Source: Natrialba hulunbeirensis JCM 10989
GTDB taxonomy: Archaea > Halobacteriota > Halobacteria > Halobacteriales > Natrialbaceae
Reading direction: 5' to 3'
Length of the DNA: 64,000 bases
Assembly: GCF_000337575.1 (NCBI RefSeq)
Contig: NZ_AOIM01000026.1
Coordinates: forward strand, 24,024 to 88,023
Positions 7,075 to 16,957 of the stretch are shown here, piece by piece (the stretch's first letter is position 1; the number at the start of each line of letters is the position of its first letter). The position numbers were made by a program, and so were the translations under genes. The notes below the pieces were generated by a model. The model was not told the DNA's origin. It was given only the letters and a program-made list of their open reading frames with translations, and ran no database searches.

Positions 7075-8586
7075 ATGGCTACCAACAACGCACTCATCGA
7101 GCGACACGAAACGGCAATCGACGATGTGACGGCCGAACTCACTCTCGATCACTGGATCAACGGTGCTCACACCGAGCCAGCATCCGGAGAACGGTTCGAA
7201 ACGATCGACCCCGCAGCCGCGGTTCCCATTACGACCGTCGCTAGCGGCACCGCAGCCGACATCGACGACGCAGTCGAGGCGGCCAGCGGCGCTTCCGACG
7301 GGGAGTGGGGCGACACGACCGCCCGCGACCGGGCTGCCCTCATTTCCGAGTGGATGGATGTCTGTCGCGAGCACGTGGACGAACTCGCCCGTCTCGAGTC
7401 CCTCGACGTCGGCAAGCCGCTCGCGTTCGCCCGCGGCGAAGTCGAGGAAGCACTCGAGTTCTTCGAGTACTACGCGTCCGTGGCACAGGCGAGCCACGGC
7501 GAGCAGATTCCGGTCGGGACGGACAACCACGTCTACACGCGAGAGGAGCCCTACGGCGTCGCGGGGCAGATTCTGCCCTGGAACTACCCGCTCTCGCTGG
7601 CCGGCTGGAAGATCGGCGCTGCGCTGGCCGCGGGAAATACGGTCGTCGCCAAACCCTCCGAGCAGGCACCGTGTACGATCACCCGCCTGGCACAGCTCTC
7701 TGCGGGCATCCTCCCAGATGGCGTGTTCAACGTCGTCAACGGCTTCGGCGAGGAGGCCGGTGCGCCGCTAACCGAACATAGCGGCGTCGACAAGCTCTCG
7801 TTTACCGGTTCAGTTCCGGTCGGCCAGCAGGTAATGAAGGCGGCAGCGGACGATATCACGCCGGTGACGCTCGAACTCGGCGGGAAATCTCCGTACGTCG
7901 TCTTCCCCGACGCTGACCTCGAGGCGGCCGCCGAGACGGCCGCCGCGGGCATCTACTACAACACCGGCCAGTCGTGTGATGCGTGTTCGCGAATCCTCGT
8001 CCACGAGGACGTCGCAGACGAGTTTACCGACCTGTACCTGGATGCAGCCGACTACTGGCAGCCCGGCGATCCGCTCGTCGACGGCACGACGATGGGGCCG
8101 CTCACGTTTGCCGACCAGTACGAGAAGGTCGACGACTACGTCGATATCGGGCAGGAAGAGGGGGCAACCCTGCTCGCCGGTGGCGAACCGCCAGCAGCCG
8201 AGGCACTCGAGTCCGGCTGGTTCTACGAGCCGACAGTCTTCGGTGACGTGGACAACGACAGCCGCCTGGCACAGGAGGAAATTTTCGGCCCGGTGCAGTG
8301 TCTGATCACCTTCGAGAGCTACGAGGAAGCGATCGAGCTGGCGAACGACGTGCCCTACGGGCTCGCCTCGGGGGTTGCGACGCAGGACGCCAGCCTCGCA
8401 CATCGTGCGGCCGCCGACATCGAGGCGGGCAGCGTCTGGATCAACGAGTATCACGGCGGCGGCGTTGGCATTCCGTTCGGCGGCTACAAGCAGTCGGGTA
8501 TCGGCCGAGAGTGTGCGCGCGAAACACTCGGGGAGTACACGCAGACGAAGGCGATCAACGTGGCACTGGACGAGCCGGAGCTATAA
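7075..8586 (+). CDS. NAD(P)-dependent aldehyde dehydrogenase (betaine-aldehyde/aminoaldehyde type)
   Basis: 503 residues. Clear signatures are QILPWNYPLSLAGWKIG, VVAKPSEQAP, FTGSVPVGQQV, the catalytic glutamate in TLELGGKSPYVVF, the catalytic cysteine in YNTGQSCDACSRILV, then QEEIFGPVQCL and PFGGYKQSGIGRE. The sequence resembles betaine-aldehyde and aminoaldehyde dehydrogenases more than the enzyme at 2780, and the two are paralogues of different subfamilies. It appears monocistronic, with an inverted repeat in its leader. It is followed convergently by hutH. The exact substrate is uncertain. Confidence 0.92.
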   Translation: MATNNALIERHETAIDDVTAELTLDHWINGAHTEPASGERFETIDPAAAVPITTVASGTAADIDDAVEAASGASDGEWGDTTARDRAALISEWMDVCREHVDELARLESLDVGKPLAFARGEVEEALEFFEYYASVAQASHGEQIPVGTDNHVYTREEPYGVAGQILPWNYPLSLAGWKIGAALAAGNTVVAKPSEQAPCTITRLAQLSAGILPDGVFNVVNGFGEEAGAPLTEHSGVDKLSFTGSVPVGQQVMKAAADDITPVTLELGGKSPYVVFPDADLEAAAETAAAGIYYNTGQSCDACSRILVHEDVADEFTDLYLDAADYWQPGDPLVDGTTMGPLTFADQYEKVDDYVDIGQEEGATLLAGGEPPAAEALESGWFYEPTVFGDVDNDSRLAQEEIFGPVQCLITFESYEEAIELANDVPYGLASGVATQDASLAHRAAADIEAGSVWINEYHGGGVGIPFGGYKQSGIGRECARETLGEYTQTKAINVALDEPEL

Positions 8587-8644
8587 CGACCAGCCGCCTA
8601 TGCGCTTGTTCTGAATCGATTCGATTCTATCCGTCACCGAATCG

Positions 8645-10255
8645 TTACTGGGTGTCAGCACCGAGTTCGTCGACTGCGTCGTCGAGTACACCGGTCTCGA
8701 TCAGCGAGGAGACTGCCTTCATGTCGGCGTCCGGCCGGCGGTCGCCGGTCAGCGGCGGAACGACCTCGCGGACCGTCTCGTAGGCCTCACTCGTTCCGTT
8801 TCCGAGCGATTCGTCGACGTACTCGGCCGCCTCGGCCGCACAGAGGAGTTCCGTGGCGACGACCTGGCGAGCACGGTCGAGCACCCGCCGTGCGTTGACT
8901 GCTGCCGTCGCGCTCATGCTGACGTGGTCCTCTTGGCCGCCCGAAACGGGCGTGTTGTCGGTCGCCGCGCGGCCGACGCTTCGACACTCGTTGACCAGCG
9001 AGGCAGCGGTGTACTGGGCGATCATCAGTCCGGATTCGACGCCGGAGCGCTGGGCGAGGAACGGCGGCAGGTGCGATTCCTGCAGGTTCGGGTTCACCAG
9101 CCGATCGGTCCGCCGTTCAGCGACAGCGGCGAGATCTGTCAACACTGCAACGAGGTAGTCGAGTCGGTGAGCGAGCGGCGCACCGTGGAAGTTCCCACCG
9201 GAGACGACCGCGGCCCGGTCCGTCCCGGAGGCGCGGTCGTCGAGCGCCGCCCGCGGGAAGACGAGCGGGTTGTCGGTGACGCTGTTGAGTTCGGTTTCGA
9301 CGGCTTCACGGAGGTGAGCCGCGGCGTCTCGAACCGCGCCGTGGATCTGCGGCAGACACCGAATCGAGTAGGCGTCCTGCACGCGGTCGCAGTTGCGGTG
9401 TGACTCGACGACGTCCGAGTCAGCGGTTAGCTGCCGCACGGTACGCGCGCTCGCCGCCTGACCCGCGTGCGGTCGCACCTCGTGGAGCGGCTCGGCGCAG
9501 GCGGCTGTCGTCCCCATCGTCACCTCTGTCGTGAGCGCGCCGGCAGTGTCCGCCGCACGACAGAGTCGCTCAGTGTCAGCGACGAGCAGGGCCGCAAGGC
9601 CGAGTGTCAACTGAGTGCCGTTGATGAGCGCGAGTCCCTCCTTGGCTCTGAGCTCGACCGACTCGAGTCCCACTGCTGCGAGCGCCTCGTCACCGGGGAG
9701 ACGTTCGGACTCGGATTCGGTGGCACTATCGTCGGACGCGCCGCCAGTCGTCGAATCGACGGGCACGTCGGCCTCGCCCTCGCCGATCAGCACGAGCGCG
9801 AGGTGTGCGAGCGGTGCGAGGTCGCCCGACGCGCCGAGGCTGCCGCGCGAGGGGACCACTGGATGGACCCGTTCGTTGAGCAGCGACGCGAGCAGTTCGA
9901 CCACGCGGAGGCGGATGCCGGAGTAGCCCGCAAGGAGCGCGTTGAGCCGCGTGACCATCATCGCCCGGACCTCCTCGCGGGAGAGTTCGCGGCCGACGCC
10001 GGCGGCGTGGCTCCGGACGAGATTGGTCTGCAGTTCCGCAACTTCGGTTCGGGGAACCTGCGTGTCGACGAGTTCGCCGAAACCGGTGTTCACGCCGTAC
10101 ACTGGGTCACCGGCCTCAACGATATCCTCGACGCGCTCTCGAGAGGTTCGAACGCGCTCGCGGGCCTCGCTCGCGAGTTCGACAGCCTCCCCGTGGCGAG
10201 CGACGGCAACGACCTCCTCGATCGTCAGCGAGTCGCCGTCGAGGATGACTGTCAT
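8645..10255 (-). CDS. hutH: Histidine ammonia-lyase
   Basis: 536 residues. It converts histidine to trans-urocanate and ammonia. The MIO prosthetic group would form from Ala142-Ser143-Gly144 in GSLGASGDLAPLAHLAL. Other family blocks are YGVNTGFG, NTPVSGGQEDHVSM and QDAYSIRCLPQIHG. An acidic insert (about residues 165-200) is a haloarchaeal elaboration. It is the last gene of the hut operon, and its ATG overlaps the end of hutI. It ends convergently with the aldehyde dehydrogenase, only 58 bp away. Confidence 0.97.
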   Translation of the reverse strand: MTVILDGDSLTIEEVVAVARHGEAVELASEARERVRTSRERVEDIVEAGDPVYGVNTGFGELVDTQVPRTEVAELQTNLVRSHAAGVGRELSREEVRAMMVTRLNALLAGYSGIRLRVVELLASLLNERVHPVVPSRGSLGASGDLAPLAHLALVLIGEGEADVPVDSTTGGASDDSATESESERLPGDEALAAVGLESVELRAKEGLALINGTQLTLGLAALLVADTERLCRAADTAGALTTEVTMGTTAACAEPLHEVRPHAGQAASARTVRQLTADSDVVESHRNCDRVQDAYSIRCLPQIHGAVRDAAAHLREAVETELNSVTDNPLVFPRAALDDRASGTDRAAVVSGGNFHGAPLAHRLDYLVAVLTDLAAVAERRTDRLVNPNLQESHLPPFLAQRSGVESGLMIAQYTAASLVNECRSVGRAATDNTPVSGGQEDHVSMSATAAVNARRVLDRARQVVATELLCAAEAAEYVDESLGNGTSEAYETVREVVPPLTGDRRPDADMKAVSSLIETGVLDDAVDELGADTQ

Positions 10256-11571
10256 CGGTCCACCTCCGAATCGGCGCGGGAGCGATAGGCCGGTTCGCCA
10301 CCGATTAGCGCCCGTTCGACGACCGATTCGTCGAACCGGTAGGGGACGTGAGCGTGCGATGGCGCATCGAGGACGAGCAGGTCGCCCGGCGCGCCCTCGC
10401 GAAGCGTGCCACAGCCGGCCGGCACGCGCTCGATTTCTGTGCGGGAGGCACCGAGCGCGAGTCCGCCGCCGTAGGTGCCGGCGCGGACGGCTTCTGCGGG
10501 TGAGAGTCCCATGCCGACGCAGGCGAGGGTCAGCGCAAACTCCATTCCCGGCGCGTAGCAGTTCGGGTTAAAATCCGTTGCCACGGCGACCTCGCTCCCG
10601 GCCGCGAGGAACTGACGCGGCTGTGCGTACTCGGTGCCGAGTGCGAACGCGGTTCCCGGCAGCAGCGTCGGGACGACGCCCGCGTCTGCGATAGCCGCCG
10701 CGTCCGACTCGGTCGCCTGCAGAAGGTGGTCCGCGCTGACGGCGTTCAGTTCCGCCGCGAGCCGACTGCCGCCAAGGTGGGCGAACTCCTCCGCGTGAAT
10801 CTTCGGTTCAAGTCCATGCTCCCGTCCGGCCGTGAGCACGCGTCGCGAGTCCTCGACGGAGAAGACGTCTTCCTCGCAGAAGATATCGCAGAAGACCGCG
10901 TGCGCCGCCACCGACGGCAACTGGTCTTCGATGACCCGGTCTACGTAGTCAGCAGTCGACTCACCTTCCGGGACCGCATGCGCGCCCATGAACGTCGGAA
11001 TCACGCGCACTGGATGTCTCTCTGCCGCCTGGCCGACGACCTCGAGTAGCCGTCGCTCCGTCTCCGTATCCAGCCCGTACCCCGACTTGACCTCGACCGT
11101 CGTCGCGCCGAACGAGAGCATCGTATCGAGACGGTCGAGGAGTAACTCGAGTAGCTCCTTGTCAGTCGCATCCCGCGTCGCCCGGACGGTTCGGAGGATG
11201 CCGCCGCCCTCCGCGAGGATTTCCTGGTACGGTTTCCCCCTGAGTTTGGCCGCGAACTCGTCGGAGCGGTCGCCGGCGAAGACGGCGTGTGTGTGGCTGT
11301 CGACGAAGCCGGGGAGGGCGGTCTTTCCGCTCGCATCGATCGCTACAGCAGCGTTTTCCGGCGGGTACTCTGCGACGATTTCGTCAGTCGGACCGACGGC
11401 GACGACGTCGCCGTCCGCGATCGCGACTGCACCGTCCTCGATCCGTTCGAGTACGGCGTCCGGGTCGGCTGGCGAGCCGTCAGCGCCGGGGTGGGAGCCA
11501 TCGGTCGTGCCTGCGGCCGGTCCCACCACGAGCTCCGACGCGCCGTAGATGACGGCGTCAACGGCGGTCAT
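10252..11571 (-). CDS. hutI: Imidazolonepropionase
   Basis: 439 residues. It hydrolyses 4-imidazolone-5-propanoate to N-formimidoyl-glutamate. The amidohydrolase metal site begins with GFVDSHTHAVFAGDR (His93, His95), followed by the family block YQEILAEGGGILRTVRATR and later IHAEEFAHLGG and ATDFNPNCYAPGMEFALTLACVGM. It overlaps hutG and hutH by a few bases at each end, consistent with one coupled transcript. A short acidic/glycine-rich insert lies at about residues 18-38. Confidence 0.97.
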   Translation of the reverse strand: MTAVDAVIYGASELVVGPAAGTTDGSHPGADGSPADPDAVLERIEDGAVAIADGDVVAVGPTDEIVAEYPPENAAVAIDASGKTALPGFVDSHTHAVFAGDRSDEFAAKLRGKPYQEILAEGGGILRTVRATRDATDKELLELLLDRLDTMLSFGATTVEVKSGYGLDTETERRLLEVVGQAAERHPVRVIPTFMGAHAVPEGESTADYVDRVIEDQLPSVAAHAVFCDIFCEEDVFSVEDSRRVLTAGREHGLEPKIHAEEFAHLGGSRLAAELNAVSADHLLQATESDAAAIADAGVVPTLLPGTAFALGTEYAQPRQFLAAGSEVAVATDFNPNCYAPGMEFALTLACVGMGLSPAEAVRAGTYGGGLALGASRTEIERVPAGCGTLREGAPGDLLVLDAPSHAHVPYRFDESVVERALIGGEPAYRSRADSEVDR

Positions 11572-12545
11572 CGGTGCTCACCTCCGGATGCCTGCAAGAG
11601 TCCCGCAAGCGCGTGTGCGACTGTCCTGGCTGCTGCGCTCACTGTTCGCTGGCCCTCGTCCAGCGGCGGCGCACACTCGACGATTTCGATGCCCGCGAGG
11701 CAGTCGTGGCTCGCAAATCGCCGGACAAGTTCGAACAGTTCACGAGAGCTCAGCCCGCCAGGTGTTGGCGCACTCACCCCCGGCGCATGAGCCGCGTCGA
11801 GCACGTCGCAGTCGATGCTGAGATAGACCGTCTCGACATCGGCAACGGACTCGAGTACACGGTCCGCCGCGCGGTCGAGATCCGAGCCGACCGACGCTGC
11901 TGTGACGATCTCGCCGTTCTGCTCCTCGAGGAACGAGGCGTACGCCGTCGACGTCTCGAAGTGGCGCGCGCCGACGCAGGTGTAGGTCTCCAGTCCGGAC
12001 TCGAGTAACTCCCTGTACGGTGTCCCACTGGTCGGGTCGTCGTGGACGTGGCGAACGTCGAGGTGGGCGTCGAGGTTGATGACGCCGACGGAGTCACCCC
12101 GATCCAGCAGCGGGCGAACGTTGGGGACCGTCAGCGAGTTATCGCCGCCGAGGAAGATTGGGGTTGCACTCGAGTCGTGAACAGCGCGAGCGACGGGTTC
12201 GACTGCGGATCGGATGGCTGTGAGCGCTGTGGCGCTGGCTCCGCCCGGTTCCCCTGCCTCGGAATCGAGGGAGACGTTGCCGTAGTCGCCGATCTGCAAC
12301 GCCGAACACGGGCCGGCGTCGAAGTGGTACGTTTTCGCGCCGGCGAGCGAGTCCCGTATTGCATCTGGCCCCTCGCTTGCGCCCGTGCGGCCGATGACTG
12401 CCGCGTCGAACGGTTCGCCGACGAGTACCGCATCGAAGACGTCCAGCCCGTCCGTTTCCGCGGGTTCGATGATCTCACCGAAGGTCTCGTCAGTGGGATC
12501 GCTCGAGCGCGGGGTCCACGATACGTCGGATTGGCTCGGTTGCAT
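11568..12545 (-). CDS. hutG: Formimidoylglutamase (arginase/ureohydrolase family)
   Basis: 325 residues. It hydrolyses N-formimidoyl-L-glutamate to glutamate and formamide. Ureohydrolase manganese-binding motifs are present: FLGGDNSLT, INLDAHLDVRHV and LSIDCDVLDAAHAPGVSAPTPGG. The start overlaps the hutU stop by one base (TAATG at 12543-12547) and its end overlaps hutI. Position within hut makes formimidoylglutamase far more likely than agmatinase or arginase. Confidence 0.93.
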   Translation of the reverse strand: MQPSQSDVSWTPRSSDPTDETFGEIIEPAETDGLDVFDAVLVGEPFDAAVIGRTGASEGPDAIRDSLAGAKTYHFDAGPCSALQIGDYGNVSLDSEAGEPGGASATALTAIRSAVEPVARAVHDSSATPIFLGGDNSLTVPNVRPLLDRGDSVGVINLDAHLDVRHVHDDPTSGTPYRELLESGLETYTCVGARHFETSTAYASFLEEQNGEIVTAASVGSDLDRAADRVLESVADVETVYLSIDCDVLDAAHAPGVSAPTPGGLSSRELFELVRRFASHDCLAGIEIVECAPPLDEGQRTVSAAARTVAHALAGLLQASGGEHR

Positions 12546-14347
12546 TATCGCTCCTCCTGTGTTTCTACGTCCGCCATCGGAACGTGGACGTTCGATTCCG
12601 CCGCCTCCTCGAGTGCCTCCTCGTAGCCGGCGTCGGCGTGGCGGACGACGCCCATACCGGGATCCGTCGTGAACACGCGGCGGGCCTTCTCGGCGGCGAG
12701 CGACGAGCCGTCGAGGACGACGTGATTGTTCGCGTGCAGCGAGTTACCGATGCCGACGCCGCCGCCGTCGTGGACGCTGACGATGTCAGCGCCCGCAGAC
12801 GCGTTGAGCAAGGCGTTGAGAATCGGCCAGTCCGCGACGGCGTCGGAGCCGTCTCGCATGGCTTCCGTCTCCCGGTTCGGACTTGCGACGCTGCCTGCGT
12901 CGAGGTGGTCGCGTGTGACGACGACCGGCGCGGAGATTTCACCGTCGGCGACGAGGTCGTTGATCCGCAGTGCAAATCGTGCTCGCTCTGTCAAGTCGTC
13001 CGGATCATCATTTGACTGATAGCCGAGCCAGCAGACGCGACTCGGCAGTCCCTGGAACGACACCCGGTCCTGTGCGAGGTCGATCCAGCGGTGGAGATGT
13101 TCCTTCTCCGGGAACAACTCTTTGACGGCCTCGTCAGTGCGGTGGATATCCGCCTCGTCGCCGGAGAGGGCGACCCAGCGGAATGGTCCCTTACCGCGAC
13201 AGAACAGCGGACGGATGTATGCCGGAACGAAGCCGGGGAAGTCAAACGCGTCGTCCATTCCGCGGTGTTCCTGGACCTGTCCGCGGATGTTGTTCCCGTA
13301 CTCGAACGCGACCGCACCGCGCTCTTGCATCGCGAGAATCCCCTCGACGTGTCGCTCCATCGTGTCGAGGCTCTCCTCGACGTACGTCTCGGGGTCTTCC
13401 TCGCGTAACTCCTCAGCTTCAGAAACAGTGTAGCCAGCTGGGTAGTATCCCTCGAGTTCGTCGTGCGCACTCGTCTGATCCGTCACGATATCCGGTACGA
13501 ACTCCCGCTCGCGCAGTTCGTCGAACATCGTTGCCGCGTTCATATGCAGCGCGATCGACAGTGGGTCACCTTCGGCCGCTGCAGCCTGGGCTAACTCGAG
13601 TGCCTCGTCGATATCGTCGGTCTTCTCCATACAGTAGTCCGTCTCGAGGCGGCGGTCGATCCGGTCTTCGTCGACTTCAGCCGCGATGCAGACGCCGTTG
13701 TTCATCGTCACGGCGAGCGGCTGGGCACCGCCCATCCCGCCGAGACCGGCAGTGACGGTGATCGTTCCACGAAGCCCCTCGCGGTCGGGGAAGTGCTGTC
13801 GGGCCGCCTCAGCGAGCGTCTCGAAGGTTCCCTGAATGATTCCCTGGGTACCGATGTAGGCCCACGAGCCGGCGGTCATCTGCCCGTACATGATCAGCCC
13901 CCTGGACTCGAGTTCGTGGAAGTGGTCCCAGTCGTCCCACTTGCCGACGAGGTTGGAGTTGGCGATGAGAACGCGCGGTGCGCGCTCGTGCGTGGTGAAT
14001 CGTCCAACTGGTTTGCCGGACTGGACGAGGAGCGTCTCGTCGTCCTCGAGCGTTCGGAGCGACTCGAGAATGGCGTCGTAAGCGTCCCAGCTTCGGGCTG
14101 CCCGGCCGGTGCCGCCGTAGACGACGAGCTCTTCGGGTTTCTCGCCGACCTCGGGGTCGAGGTTGTTATTGAGCATGCGAAGCGCGGCTTCCTGTCGCCA
14201 GCCTTCGCACTCGATCTCCGTGCCTGTCGGTGCGCCTTGGTACTCCTCCCACTGTGCGGATGGCGTGCCGATGTCGTGTGTAGCGTCGTCGGGCACGGCG
14301 TTGTCGGCCTCGCCGTCGGCCGTCGACTCCTGGGTGGGTGTGGTCAT
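12545..14347 (-). CDS. hutU: Urocanate hydratase
   Basis: 600 residues. It converts urocanate to imidazolonepropionate using tightly bound NAD. Hallmarks are [17 protein letters not shown], the dinucleotide-binding region [49 protein letters not shown] and the C-terminal [18 protein letters not shown]. First gene of the hut operon. The 85-bp gap to the divergent HTH_10 regulator must hold both promoters; I do not see a strong TATA box for hutU there. Confidence 0.97.
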   Translation of the reverse strand: MTTPTQESTADGEADNAVPDDATHDIGTPSAQWEEYQGAPTGTEIECEGWRQEAALRMLNNNLDPEVGEKPEELVVYGGTGRAARSWDAYDAILESLRTLEDDETLLVQSGKPVGRFTTHERAPRVLIANSNLVGKWDDWDHFHELESRGLIMYGQMTAGSWAYIGTQGIIQGTFETLAEAARQHFPDREGLRGTITVTAGLGGMGGAQPLAVTMNNGVCIAAEVDEDRIDRRLETDYCMEKTDDIDEALELAQAAAAEGDPLSIALHMNAATMFDELREREFVPDIVTDQTSAHDELEGYYPAGYTVSEAEELREEDPETYVEESLDTMERHVEGILAMQERGAVAFEYGNNIRGQVQEHRGMDDAFDFPGFVPAYIRPLFCRGKGPFRWVALSGDEADIHRTDEAVKELFPEKEHLHRWIDLAQDRVSFQGLPSRVCWLGYQSNDDPDDLTERARFALRINDLVADGEISAPVVVTRDHLDAGSVASPNRETEAMRDGSDAVADWPILNALLNASAGADIVSVHDGGGVGIGNSLHANNHVVLDGSSLAAEKARRVFTTDPGMGVVRHADAGYEEALEEAAESNVHVPMADVETQEER

Positions 14348-14402
14348 ACCTGTCTAGTCACTCGCACCGACCGAGAGGTTCGTGTTTCCATACGGCCAGG
14401 GG

Positions 14403-14410
14403 TTTAAGTA
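14403..14410 (+). promoter_or_regulatory. TATA box of the hut-adjacent regulator
   Basis: TTTAAGTA is centred about 27 nt upstream of the ATG at 14433. This is the spacing expected for a leaderless haloarchaeal transcript. It also supports that start over an upstream in-frame GTG at 14418. Confidence 0.5.
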
Positions 14411-14432
14411 CTGACGTGTGCCAACTGCCGGT

Positions 14433-15080
14433 ATGTACGTGGGTGTGTTCCGGATCGACGGCGGCAGTCCGTACGCTCAGTCGACGGCCCGAACGGACAC
14501 CAGCATCGAACTGTGGTGTAACGATCACTGCGACCTGCTCCACGTGACGGGCGAACAGCAGACGGCCGTCGTCAACCACGTCAGCAATGAGGTCGGCGTC
14601 CGCGAACGAATCGAACAGGACGAGACGACGCAGACGATCATCACCGACGACTGTCTAAAGCAGCACGGCGACGATTACATCGAGTCGTACCTCGCAGCAC
14701 ATGGCTGCCTCCTCGTTCCACCGCTTCGCTACGAGGACGGGATGAAAGTCGTCCGCGTGCTCGCTCTCGACGGCGCAAACCTGAGCGCGTTCTACCGCGA
14801 TATCGCCGCCGATTACGCTGTTACCGTCGATTCGAAACACGAACTCGACTCCGTTCCGGCTGAGACGCCGTTCCTCGCGACGGACTCGCCCGTTCCGGAC
14901 CTTTCCGACCGCCAGAAAGAGATCTTTCTCCTCGCATACGAACGCGGGTACTACGAAATTCCGCGGGAGACGACGACCGCCGAACTCGCCGATAGTGTGG
15001 GGCTTGGCCGGCGAACGGTCGAACACCACCTCCGACGTGCCGAAGCGAAAGTCGCCGCTGGTGTCGTCGACTTCCTCTGA
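14433..15080 (+). CDS. HTH_10 (bacterio-opsin-activator type) transcriptional regulator, probable hut regulator
   Basis: 215 residues. The C-terminal helix-turn-helix (LSDRQKEIFLLAYERGYYEI then ADSVGLGRRTVEHHLRRAEAKV, about residues 155-212) is typical of the archaeal bacterio-opsin-activator family. The N-terminal half is an unrecognised sensing domain with two Cys residues. It is divergent from hutU with a short shared promoter region, so it probably controls histidine use. That role is inference from position. I chose the ATG at 14433 from the TATA spacing. Confidence 0.82.
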   Translation: MYVGVFRIDGGSPYAQSTARTDTSIELWCNDHCDLLHVTGEQQTAVVNHVSNEVGVRERIEQDETTQTIITDDCLKQHGDDYIESYLAAHGCLLVPPLRYEDGMKVVRVLALDGANLSAFYRDIAADYAVTVDSKHELDSVPAETPFLATDSPVPDLSDRQKEIFLLAYERGYYEIPRETTTAELADSVGLGRRTVEHHLRRAEAKVAAGVVDFL

Positions 15081-15316
15081 ATGCGTCCGCAGCGACGATA
15101 CCGTGATCAGGACCCCGCCAACGGGGGCATAACTCGGAAAATAGTATCGCACTATGGGATTTATCCAATGGTGCCATTCGATATACTGTCCGAGTCGAAC
15201 CGCAGTCGCTGAAAACAGGTTCGACAGACACAGACGGAACGGATTGGAGACACTGCTCCCGAGGAGATTCGAGTTCACCCCACAAAATACGTCTCTGCAA
15301 GGCACAACGCTAGCGA

Positions 15317-16579
15317 TTACGCATCCGCAAACACCGCTGCGAGTCGCTCGCGCATGTAATCGCGCCGGTACTCTCGTCGCTCGGCCTCTGAGAGGTAGCT
15401 CTGTAGCACGACAGACGCATCAGCGCTGCCCTGGTCGGCCGCGATCACGTCCAGATTCTCGAGGAGGTCGCTCATCGCCTCGTTGTACGTCGTATACCAG
15501 AATCGACGCCCCATCTTCGACGTTGGTTGGTCACCTCGGACACGAACGTCGGCCCGGTCTGCGAGGCGCTGAAATCGCGCCTGGACGGTCTCGCCCGTAA
15601 TATGGTCTCGATTCGCGTTCGGCGACGGGAACAGGTACCCCGTCCAGTCACGGTCGTTCGCGCCGAGGTCGTCGACTCGATCGGCCAGTTCCGGCACGCC
15701 GTAGATCAACGCGACCGTTCCCGGGCCGTTCTTTCGCTCCTCGAAGGCGATGTGTGGCTCGTCGGACTCGAGTTCGAGTTGTGAGACGTGCAGGCTCGCG
15801 ACCTCATTTCGGCGCAGCCCCCATGCACAGAGGGCGAGGACGAGCAGTTCGTCGGCTCGAGAGTCTGCAGCGGCGTAGATTTCCCGGGCCTGTTCCGCTG
15901 AGAGCGCCGCGTTATCGGGTTCCTCGCGTGACCAGTTGTATTCCTTGTCGATCGACTCGACGGGGTTGAACGACGCTTTCGCCCGTCGTTCGAGGTGCTC
16001 GTAGAACTGGGAGACATCGCTGTGATAGCGCAGTTTCGACGCGTCAGTACTCAGTTTGGCATTCAGTTCGTCGAACACCGCGAGTGCGCGGCGAATCTCG
16101 TCGCTCTCCGCGCCGGGGTCGGCGACGCGCTCGATAAGGTTTGCTTCTCCGTGTAGATCACGGTAAATTCGGGTGTAGGTCGCCAATCGCGACTGTTTCG
16201 TCCGAACCGTTGTCTCGGCGAGTTGTCGACGACGGTCGAGTGTTCGTAGGTAGGACTCGAGTTCGGTGATGGTGGATTCGTTGTCGATGTCCCACTGGTA
16301 TGATGCACTTGTGGCCGTGTCTGTGTTTGTGTCCGTGTCCGCGTCCGTACCTGCGTCCTCGTAGCCCACGGTAGCCAAAAACTCCGAGAGCGTCAGGTCG
16401 TGGTGTTCGCGGAGTGCGTAGGCAATCCCCGAGTAGCCGGCGTCAGTCACGTCCTGATACGTTGGCCGTGTCGTAAGATCGACGCCATTGCGTCGGAGTG
16501 TGGGCTCGATTTCGCGACGCCAGGTCTCTTGCAGGTCGTCGAGGGACTGTCGCGACCAGTTGTAGTGTCCGCTACTCAT
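15317..16579 (-). CDS. Tyrosine recombinase/integrase-like protein
   Basis: 420 residues. The N-terminal half contains an SAM-like DNA-binding region and a low-complexity (Thr-Asp)n stretch at about residues 78-90. The C-terminal half resembles the phage-integrase catalytic domain: LCAWGLRRNEVASL (box I arginine), EERKNG (lysine in the beta-hairpin), MGRRFWYTTYNEAM (box II region, with the usual first histidine not obvious) and SYLSEAERREYRRDYM (tyrosine candidates). It may be a divergent recombinase or a DNA-binding relative that has lost activity. It neighbours the injection-system cluster, but I found no attachment-site duplication. Confidence 0.7.
   Translation of the reverse strand: MSSGHYNWSRQSLDDLQETWRREIEPTLRRNGVDLTTRPTYQDVTDAGYSGIAYALREHHDLTLSEFLATVGYEDAGTDADTDTNTDTATSASYQWDIDNESTITELESYLRTLDRRRQLAETTVRTKQSRLATYTRIYRDLHGEANLIERVADPGAESDEIRRALAVFDELNAKLSTDASKLRYHSDVSQFYEHLERRAKASFNPVESIDKEYNWSREEPDNAALSAEQAREIYAAADSRADELLVLALCAWGLRRNEVASLHVSQLELESDEPHIAFEERKNGPGTVALIYGVPELADRVDDLGANDRDWTGYLFPSPNANRDHITGETVQARFQRLADRADVRVRGDQPTSKMGRRFWYTTYNEAMSDLLENLDVIAADQGSADASVVLQSYLSEAERREYRRDYMRERLAAVFADA
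16311..16360 (-). repeat. Degenerate GTGTCC hexanucleotide tract inside the recombinase-like gene
   Basis: The plus strand shows a GTGTCTGTGTTTGTGTCC-type run. On the coding strand it gives alternating Asp/Thr residues (DADTDTNTDT). It is a slippage-prone linker-coding tract. Confidence 0.55.
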
Positions 16580-16957
16580 GTGGGTTCACAATCTCCGGAT
16601 TTTGGTGAGACAGCCCGGTTCCGGAGTGAATGGGTGATCTGAAGCCAGCCATTTTCGTACGATTCAGTATTTGTGACAATCGTATAAAACTACTGCTTAG
16701 TCGGTTGTCGCAGAGTGGACAACCAAAATAAGCAATCTGGCTGGCGGTAAGGTCTACTATGGATGAACTACATATCGCTATATAGAATCTGGGATCGGTC
16801 GGTATCAGTGATTGGGTCGTCAGCGGACGATTGGCGGCTTCTGGAGTACAATCTAGTCACATACAGCGCGGTTGCTTCGAATCAGCCGACGAACCACCCG
16901 TGCTAGAAGTTGACACCGACGGTGGCTTTAACCCACTACTGCTGCAACGAAGCGGCC
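16580..16957. other. Intergenic region with two inverted repeats and promoters
   Basis: No convincing gene lies here. Two inverted repeats are visible: TACGATT (16658-16664) with AATCGTA (16678-16684), and GGTTGTC (16703-16709) with GACAACC (16718-16724). An A+T-rich TATAAAAC element lies at 16684-16691 between them. Near the right end, GGCTTTAACCC (16924-16934) is a TATA-like box about 30 nt before the ATG at 16958. The repeats may be operators for the divergent recombinase-like gene. Confidence 0.5.

Noticed and set aside
15108..15130. Terminator-like hairpin after the HTH_10 gene (CCCCG/CGGGG)
   Set aside because: Arms are only five bases, the base composition makes this common, and no T-tract follows.
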